Shown here: one piece after another, positions 56,394 through 64,000 of the stretch | Numbering within the stretch: the stretch's first letter is position 1 | How the letters are laid out: every line of letters begins with the position of its first letter | Assembly (NCBI RefSeq): GCF_019649055.1 | Contig: NW_026570473.1 | Location: forward strand, 1-64,000 | DNA from: Paramacrobiotus metropolitanus | Taxonomy: Eukaryota; Tardigrada; Eutardigrada; Parachela; Macrobiotidae | Direction: 5' to 3' | DNA: 64,000 nt | Program-made: the position numbers and the translations under genes | Notes under the pieces: model-generated | Told to the model about the DNA's origin: nothing | Seen by the model: only the letters and a program-made list of their open reading frames with translations | Databases searched by the model: none

Positions 56394-58099
56394 TATTGCC
56401 GAGTTAACTTGTAGCGGAGAAGCAACTGTTTCAGATAATGGGCTGCAGTGAATTACTTGCCTACTCAAAAAAGCAGATAAATCGAACAGCACTGCCAGTA
56501 AAAGCTTGTCATGGGGTTTTTATATGCCACTGGGAGCGTTTACTTTTGCAGTGCACTGAATGCAGTATGTCATAATATTATTATGGTTCATGGTGTCATC
56601 GCATTCGCAGTATGCTAATCTATCTGCGTGACTACCATTTTCGCTGGAATCTGCAGCGGATGGTATTCAGTTTTGATGTCATTTGACTCAGTGTTGATGC
56701 CAATATTCTGTGTAAAATGCGATTTATTTACCAGGTTTGCGCTATCGAAAACGGAAATGATGAAACATAGCCCAACCTTTGTATTCTCTAGTCGCTTTCA
56801 AGCGCTTGACTTGAGAATTTCGCAAACTAGATGCGCGTGCCGCGCTACAAAGACCGTTTCTTGGACTTGTTTTTTCCATGGAAATGACGACGTTGTTGAC
56901 AAACTATGTAATCGATAAAGTACAGAATACAGATCTGTACTGATGCCGCGTTCGAAGCGCATGGATGTTAAGTACAGTACTATCACAAAAACCTTTTTTG
57001 CCATACATACTGCAACCGGAAAAGATTAGTGCGTTATCCGAATGAGCGATGATTTTCCTTTTCTACAATCATTGCGGCACGTACTATGCAGCATTCCGCT
57101 TCGGACTGGAATCAATCATTAAGACAACTAGGTCAGCCGTAAGTAATACAGACATCACTGGCGCTTAGTAATGTATTTTTGCGTATCAGATTTTTGGTTT
57201 ACAGGAATATGATAACATTATGTGCATATTTACATATGTATCCTTCCCTCAACCACATACGTATTTTTGAACCGTAACGGCTTCGTTCTTTTTTCAGACA
57301 CATCTGCACTTTATATCATTTTGCAGCACACGACAGAGACATCTTGTTTATGCGAGCTTCAAACATGATGGGATGTAGGTATATAGCTGACCTGCAATGT
57401 AGGACTAAATGGCATCGGTATGCAGTGCACTTGTACGCGGATATTTCGAACAGTCGAACAGTGCATTGCACTGAATGTGGATATGTTGGGTATGCGACCA
57501 TTTCGTCCTACATTGTACATGGTACTACAGACTACAGAGCGGTGACAATATCAAGGTATTAAAAATATGGCGCGGTATTGAAAATAACAGTTTCTCATAA
57601 ACTGAAAGTCGTGTACCGCGAAAGAACACTTGATATCACGAAACTATTGCTAATATTAGATTCTCTTATTATTGCTCGCATAATACGTATTTATCGCTTC
57701 GCATAATACGTATTTATCGTATTTTTCCATTCTTCTGTTATGTTATAATGTGGCGTACGTAAATGTTAAACCAGCATTATTCATGTTTTATCTTTGTCTG
57801 AGTTTGTCCCATAATCGTCGTTAATCTCGAGCTATTAAAACAGATAATATTTAGTTTGTATTTCTTTTTCCTTGTTATTGCATCGAACGCTGCGTTGTAT
57901 CGAAAGTTTTGTTCGCTTTGCAATAAATAAATATTGCATTCCGACTACAATACGGAAAAAAACTACACATCATTCGCACCGATACTGCAGAGGCGGGAGA
58001 CAAAACTATGATTTAAATTCATGATTCAAGCAATATTTATTCTACGCGAGTATAATCCCCATAAAAACAGAAACATGAATTTCTTATTGTGTGTCTGAT
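56394..58099. other. Intergenic
   Basis: No gene supported. A short direct duplication (GAGCTTTGGGTCCG) lies at 56141-56175, and GCATAATACGTATTTATCG is duplicated at 57679-57720. Confidence 0.4.
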
Positions 58100-58708
58100 C
58101 TACCCGGCAGAATACGTGGCCGCGTAATTCCATTTGACCAGCACGACACTCCCCCTGGCCACCACCTTGACCTTCTCGGAATCAAACCTTGGATCCACCC
58201 GCATCCCGGCCTGCTCCAACCCCAACTCTATCTCATCCTTCTCACCCAATCCCGCCGCTAGTTTATTGCTGACGTCGATCACCGCCACAGTCTTCCCGTA
58301 GCGGTAATCATGGGAGCGACGGTGGTAGCCGTTGACCTCCACCCGCATCTGCAGGTCCTTGGAAGGTATCCGGGTCCGCACCATCTTGATGGCCTCCTCC
58401 ACGCCCCGACTCATGGCGCCACCGTCGCTCTGGAAGAAGGAGATCGGGTGCAGGCCGGTGTAGAAGTTATCACGGACGGGTGTTTCGGGGTCGTTGCTGC
58501 AGTGGATGTCCACGGTTATTTTGGTCGGGTGGTCTGGGTTGACGGCGGTGTAGTTGCAGTATGGATTCAGTTGAGCGGCGTGAACAGTGGGTGCACTGGA
58601 TTCGGTGGTAGTGGTGCGGCGTTGTTTAGCGGCATCCACAGCGCGCCAGGACAGGAATAGGACGGTGGCAAAGAGAACATTAAAGAACTGCCGATTTAGA
58701 GGTAACAT
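58100..58708 (-). CDS. Secreted protein of unknown function
   Basis: Single-exon frame of 202 residues from the ATG at 58708; the frame runs four codons further upstream but without an ATG. The N-terminus is a signal peptide (FFNVLFATVLFLSWRAVDAA), followed by a Thr/Ser-rich linker (QRRTTTTESSAPTV) and a mixed alpha/beta region (the stretches YCNYTAVNPDHPTKITVDIH and GKTVAVIDVSNKLAAG). Only two cysteines in the mature part, so at most one disulphide. GC-rich third positions mark it as truly coding against its AT-rich surroundings. I do not recognise the family. Confidence 0.7.
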   Translation of the reverse strand: MLPLNRQFFNVLFATVLFLSWRAVDAAKQRRTTTTESSAPTVHAAQLNPYCNYTAVNPDHPTKITVDIHCSNDPETPVRDNFYTGLHPISFFQSDGGAMSRGVEEAIKMVRTRIPSKDLQMRVEVNGYHRRSHDYRYGKTVAVIDVSNKLAAGLGEKDEIELGLEQAGMRVDPRFDSEKVKVVARGSVVLVKWNYAATYSAG

Positions 58709-60492
58709 GTTGTTTAGCAAAACCGTTTAACAAAACTAGTAATCAGTTAATATTTTAAAGCACTGTAAATAATATTAGCAATGCTATAACACTATTTAAG
58801 CACACTAAGCGGCATACATCAGGATAATATTCGTTACAATATTGTTATGCATAATGTATTACCTGCATTTGCTGCACGTAGCTGCATGTAGGCATTTTTC
58901 ACTATTTCCCTTCAATGTGGAGCTAGGTACAGATACTTGTATACAGCAACATGCTTGTTAAATTATGAGAATCGTTGAGGCCTTTATCTGAACCCAAGAT
59001 CACCGCGATAACTGATCGACGATAGAATCGACTTTCCTGCAAGTTTATTACACAATACATTCTGTATTTCAAAATTCAGTCGAATCGTTGTCAGCTCATT
59101 CAGTAAAAAGTACAGTGATACTTTTCGATAAAATGCAGGCATGGTTCCAGGTCTCCATTGATTTTGTAATTTATGTCGGAGTGTATTTTATGTAAGAAAG
59201 CTGCACCCCGGGGCACCGCCGCACCGGTGTTTATTTCGGGGGTACGGGTGAGGGCGGAGCAATAATTTATTTACTTCAAACAATTAACTGGACAGTAACA
59301 ACCATACAAGCAGTGCAATGTGCATAATAAATTCTATGGAGCCGCGCAGTTTTAAAGCGACTGCAAACTGCAATGACCACTTTAGCGATATTGACCTTTG
59401 CGACAGCCTTATGTAGGTTAAATCCGGCCGATAATGTGTTAGAAAAAGTCCGAGTCACCACTAATATTTCGTTCGGCGCCAATCGCCTTTGCAGCTGGGC
59501 ATTCCCACCGCTTTCCCCATACCCACTACTGCGGTCACACCAGGAAACGTGCCAGTCCGAATGATGCACGCAGTGCAAAGGCGGCTCGGCGTGTTCACAA
59601 ATGCAGCCAAGTGCAATGCTGCATTGCACAAAGGCTGCTTCGTGAAGTACTTAGTATATGAGAGCGTGATGATAGTTTGCAGAATGTGCAAAAGTTTGCA
59701 AAAGGTCGCATTTTCCGCGCGCAGATGGTTTTCACGCTAATATACATGTATATAAAATATAAAAATCATTTGGCTACAGAATACGATAAAATAATTCAAA
59801 GTAGTAGTAATAATTCAAAATAATGTTTGGTAGTGCTCGAAGCGCAATTTTCTTGAACATGCACACGAATTTGGCTCCATGTACCGGCACACTTTCCTTA
59901 ACACAATAATGCGCATTATTCATTCACATTCGTTTCATTACAATACGTAGTACTACATTGTACGTAGCCATGTCCAAAGTTTGTAACCGGTGCGCTACAG
60001 AAACAACCCAACAGTCACGCATGGTTTGGTATAATCGTATCATGAATTTATAGAAGTCTTGCATTGTTAATGTCGATACACTGGATACAATAAACAGACG
60101 TGCTCGGACATGAACCACCAAAAATATTTTTCTGTGCAGCAGTACAGCTAACAGACATCCTGAATGCGACAAGTGAGTAATCATGCGGATGGCATGTTTA
60201 ATAGTTTTTGCAATCTGCACGTATAATGGAAAAGCGCTCAACTCATACGGAATAAACACCGAGGATTATCAGTAGCTTCAGTACACTGGTTTATAAGAGT
60301 GATTAGCAGACATGCAAGAATCTACACTGTTGCATGCACCACACTACCGGTACGCCCAGTCTCCGCAAGATATAAGATACATTATAGCAATGCCAGAAGA
60401 ATAAGGATTATTTCTCAAACGCATAGTCTGGATAGAAACACTTTTAATCGATTGATTCAGTTTACCGCTCAACGAACTAGTGAAAACCGACA
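58709..60492. other. Intergenic
   Basis: No gene supported; short overlapping frames at 59276-59740 lack splice context. A CCCCGGGGCACCGCCGCACC patch at about 59205 is locally GC-rich. Confidence 0.4.
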
Positions 60493-62404
60493 ATGTACAG
60501 CGGGACCCGCGCAACCAACAGTGTTGATGTTTTGTCTGACGACGGCCGGCTCTGTTATGGACGTGTGGTGGACGTAACGGACAAGGGACTCTTCATCGAC
60601 TTCCTTATGCCCAGTCGACGCCGTGAATTCACCCCCTTTGAACGCTTATTCCACTGCCATGCTCAACTGCCTCTGGATGCCGACCGGATGGGCCCTCTTT
60701 ACGGTGAACCGCTGTCCTCCATTCACCTGGAAGTGTTGGGTCGGGAAAGTCCTTCCGGTGTGTGGATGTGGTTTCCCGCCCGGGCGGCCCATCTGTCGGA
60801 CGGTACGCAACACAATGCTTACGGCGTGGCCGTGGTAACATGGTGGAACGAAAGAGAGTACACGGATATTGTTCCTCTTGACCGGACACGGTGGAGGGTT
60901 GCGAGCGACTGGTGGGCGCAGCACGGCCAACCGCCAGTGGCTTTCACCAGCGGTACTGACGACATCTCGCGATTTCTGGCTACTTGGCCCGCGAACGTTA
61001 AGAAGAGCACATTTACCAAGAGTTTCATTCCGATACCGATAAACTGTTGCTCCATACCTGGGGAAGAACTGCTGAAGCGCATTAACAGTACATCTCCAGT
61101 GCCGTTTGTGGAGGTTGCCAGTGGAAAGTTGTGGTACATTCAGCTGAGAGAATTCTGTACGGCGGTAAGAATTCATTGATTACGTACGTGCGGTGGTTTT
61201 CCAGCTTTGGGATATGTATCGAGAAAATCGTTTTTGCAGAATCCGGATTTGCCGGTATTACAAGAGGAGTTTCTGATGTCTGTTCCACGCATTGTTGGGG
61301 AGCTGGTAGCTTCATCGACTAACTGCGACAACACGAAACCGTTTCTTGAACTACCGTCTAAGGTATGGAAGGAAGTGTTTTCTTGTCTGGGAACTGGTCT
61401 GCAAAACACGCTACGCGGTGTCTGCTTTACGTGGAACGACATTCTGAATTCGACATCTTTAACAGACAACATCATTATTAATAGTGCGGAATTCGAGGCA
61501 ACAAAGTCGGACCGGTTCGTTTACTACATGACGTCACCCATTTACAAACGTCTTCGTTCGTCTACGCAACGCATTGTGTGTGATGCGTCCCGGCTGACGG
61601 AAGAGACTGATGTACTTAAGCTGCTAGATATGATACAATATGTTGCAAGGCAGAACGCCAGTGTTCGACTGTCAGGTTTGTATTTGTTGGGGTTTCAATG
61701 GCGATTCCAGATTGGTTCGGGCCATTCTTCGCATCATGACACGTGCGAACTGCATCAAGCTGGAAGTTAGCAGCCACGTCAGAGTATGCTACCGGTAATT
61801 TCTGCTGTTTCCGGCTGGGCTATTTTGTCGCGTCGCTCCGGCGAGTTCCATGTGAATTCATCCGGTTTCTCAGCTGTACCGTAAATCTGGACTATGTGTT
61901 TTTCGGCACCCATCCACGACCCAGAACGATAGATTTGTCAGTTGTCAGCCGAATCAACACGCCCCGCATGCAGGTCATGCGGCCTTAGCGGTGCCGTGTG
62001 GGATGCGTTGGAAGCTGGTTTGTCGCAGAGCAGCTTCGACCAGCCAGTAAAAGTATCTGGGTGGTTGGGAATGATCACAAAACTGGCAGGAAACGGCGCT
62101 GATTACTATGGCAAAGATATGTGCAAGGTGGTTCAAAGCAACGTTTTTTTTTAAATGGTAATTCGGCGCCAGCATTTTATGTCCTTTTAACATGACGTTT
62201 GGTTTGTAGATTTTGTGTGCAGTGCAGACCGCTGATCCACGGACGTCCTCACATTATCCCGGGAAGAAATGGTGCGTTGACGGCCTGAGCGAGCTGCAGT
62301 GGGAAAAACTGTCACGTCTAACGCTGGGTTTCATCCAAGAAATGGCCGACGATTACGCCAAGGCACGTGTCCCGGACGTCAATGGAGGTCCGCATTTAGA
62401 CTGA
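60493..62404 (+). CDS. F-box protein with novel N-terminal domain
   Basis: Exon 1, 60493-61164 (224 codons, phase 0, GTAAGA donor), has a compact N-terminal domain beginning VDVLSDDGRLCYGRVVDVTD, with paired strands and a Trp-rich part (VAVVTWWNEREYTDIVPLDR). Exon 2 starts at 61240 (TTTTTGCAG) and holds an F-box: LELPSKVWKEVFSCLGTGLQ, LRGVCFTWNDIL. F-box proteins present substrates to SCF ubiquitin ligases via Skp1. Around 61690 the homologous-looking continuation changes frame (LYLLGF to NGDSRLVRAILRIMTRANCI), implying a one-base indel. Later exons: about 61990-62137 (VWDALEAGLSQSSFDQPVKV) and 62223-62404 (LSELQWEKLSRLTLGFIQEM, stop). The region after the F-box is Leu-rich but no clear repeat is seen. 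Confidence 0.68.
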
Positions 62405-63254
62405 GCGCCAGACTACGTTGACAGACAGTTTGACGGCGGATACAATTACTATAAGGTTCGCGGTTTGCTTATAGACAATTCTGCATCAATTTACAATTCA
62501 TTGACGCCAATTTACAATTTGTTAAAATCTGTATTGCACATTAATTTTGTCGTACGCATGGGCATGACTGAAATTACATCGAATAGTCATTGTCCACTGA
62601 TATCTTGAATTTGCATGTTTTCATATTATCGGCACCGTATCAATTAATATTAGCGTTTTCCTGTTGTTTGCGCAGTTTGTATTGTGAAACTGTTTACGAC
62701 GTTCTATGCTAGTATGTATGAAATGTGAAAATGTATACGTTGGCGGTAACGAACGGAACGGTAAAGTGAGGCAGGGAATTTTTGTTGAATAGGCCGCAGA
62801 CTGAGCGGGCGAATGTGCACCAAGTGTGTAACGATCGAAGGACACAAGTATAAAAAGAGGAGAAAAGCAACAGTATTTAAGCAAACAACTATTTAGGCAT
62901 ATCAAATAGAATGAGTGGGCAAATCACCATAATGAATCAGTAGCAACATAAAAAAACTGAATCAGCACACTCTGTAAAACATCTGTATAAAAGTATACAA
63001 GAAAAAGCCTCGGCTTCGCCTCCGCGTTTCTTGTGGTCAACGGCCACTTTACAGACTGTATTTAGTTTGACTGAACGTTTACTGTATTCGTCATTTACTG
63101 TATAATATATTTCGTTGCAACATAATCGGTACATCGTATTAACGCAAAAAACGGATTTTTATAAAAACACGGAATTTAATTTTATATGATTTTTTTTATT
63201 CAGTTCATGATTCTCTCAAATTACCATAAATTCTCAAAATGAATTCATGATTCT
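62405..63254. other. Intergenic
   Basis: Contains a duplicated TTTACAATT...GACGCCAATTTACAATT at 62480-62520. AT-rich, no gene. Confidence 0.4.
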
Positions 63255-63284
63255 GTGGACCTCAACCTGATGAATCTGGGTAGT

Positions 63285-63420
63285 GGGAGCTCGGTCACTC
63301 GTTCGCCTAACGGGTCCCGTACACTGGACAGTACCGGTAGCTTGGTTACTCGTTCGGCTTACGGGCCCCGTACCGCCAGCTTGGTCACAGCACCGCTAGC
63401 TTGGTCACTTGGTCGACCGG
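63285..63420. repeat. Imperfect tandem repeat (AGCTTGGTCACTCGTTCG)
   Basis: Three or four diverged units of AGCTTGGT(C/T)ACTCGTTCGGC followed by a CGGG(T/C)CCCGTAC block. The plus frame across it is a repeat artefact, not a gene. Confidence 0.7.
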
Positions 63421-64000
63421 CACTTGTGCAGAGATTGTCCTCCATGATGACGTTACATATGTAATCTTCTTGTCGTAATAACGGTCTGCTAATCAAATTC
63501 ATTCTGATAATTTAAATAGTAGAAATGACTAACATTTTTTAGCAGTATTTTAGTTGGTTTACGTGGCAACACTGCCTGGTTAAAAATACCACGATGATAA
63601 TTACTATTACGATAATTTAGTTGCATTTTTTGATGAACGTAGTCAAAACTCTTCCGCTTTGGCGTTCGAAGCGGGAGAGGTTTTGAAAGAAATGAATACT
63701 ATCTCGCCGGGTTTTCGACTACGGGCTTCAGAATATAACATTGGTTTTGGTCAGTCTTCTCTGGTTTGCCGGCTCTGATGTGTCCCATTCGTGGCAATAT
63801 AGATCTGAATTAGGATACGTGACACTTGTATCGGCAATGTAAAACCCCTGAGAATACAATAGCGATGAGAGCGATGCAAAATTTAAAACGGTAGTCCAAA
63901 TAAGAATTTTCCAAAAAATTGTCCCATACTCAAGGCACGCAAGTACCGATCTCTGAACTTATACGATGTTATAATGCCAGACTACTTTCTTGCTTGGATT
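63421..64000. other. End of window, no gene seen
   Basis: AT-rich sequence with no accepted open frame. One short GC-richer patch near 63660-63780 could be the edge of an exon outside the window, but no motif supports it. Confidence 0.35.

Noticed and set aside
58310-58660. 116-codon plus-strand frame
   Set aside because: Exact shadow of the secreted protein gene on the minus strand, caused by its GC-rich third positions.
60629-61176. Minus-strand frames of 86-176 codons
   Set aside because: Shadows of the first F-box exon, which has a start, donor and phase-compatible partner.
63255-63464. 69-codon frame at the window end
   Set aside because: Encoded by a tandem repeat (AGCTTGGTCACTCGTTCG units).

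Overview
The window is nuclear DNA of an invertebrate animal. Genes are split by short GT-AG introns (about 60-100 nt), intergenic DNA is full of small inverted-repeat elements, and there are a Tc1-type transposon, a copia-type LTR element and expanded metazoan families (protein kinases, LDLa/SRCR/trypsin mosaic, F-box, Kelch). The mix, including a divergent kinase family and an F-box gene with a novel N-terminal domain, would fit a tardigrade. That assignment is inference from memory of the families and was not tested.

Layout. 0.6-5.3 kb: a two-exon protein kinase whose intron carries an intact Tc1-like transposon. 5.7-13.6 kb: a transposon with CTATAGGCACCCC subterminal repeats and a Ulp1-like protease remnant, then nested long inverted repeats, palindromic tandem repeats, ATGAAAC minisatellites and a tRNA-like gene. 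13.7-19.3 kb: a J-domain exon, uncertain GC-rich coding pieces, a broken kinase copy and a GTATCC satellite. 19.5-26.6 kb: two further intact kinases on opposite strands, with a young gag-only LTR retrotransposon (21.7-23.5 kb) between them. 26.6-42.8 kb: mostly gene-poor, with MITE-like elements, a Kelch-repeat gene (30.1-31.2 kb), a retroelement endonuclease remnant and two kinase scraps.

42.9-62.4 kb is the gene-rich part: a six-exon secreted avidin-like gene; a frameshifted coiled-coil gene; a 13-exon secreted mosaic protein (five LDLa modules, an SRCR module, two tandem trypsin domains lacking catalytic His and Ser); a divergent gene with a PDZ-like exon; a second avidin-like gene with the same intron plan on the other strand; a secreted orphan; and an F-box gene. 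62.4-64 kb holds only low-complexity and tandem repeats.

Themes. (1) One kinase family with HGD in place of HRD and GD(L/Y)DD in place of DFG appears as three intact genes and three decayed copies, all intact ones split by the same phase-1 intron. (2) Two avidin-fold genes share exon sizes exactly (154, 65, 37 and 97 nt). (3) A double pseudo-protease, likely a binding or decoy molecule. Exon borders were placed by eye from splice signals, reading phase and homology between copies; most should be right within 1-2 bases.
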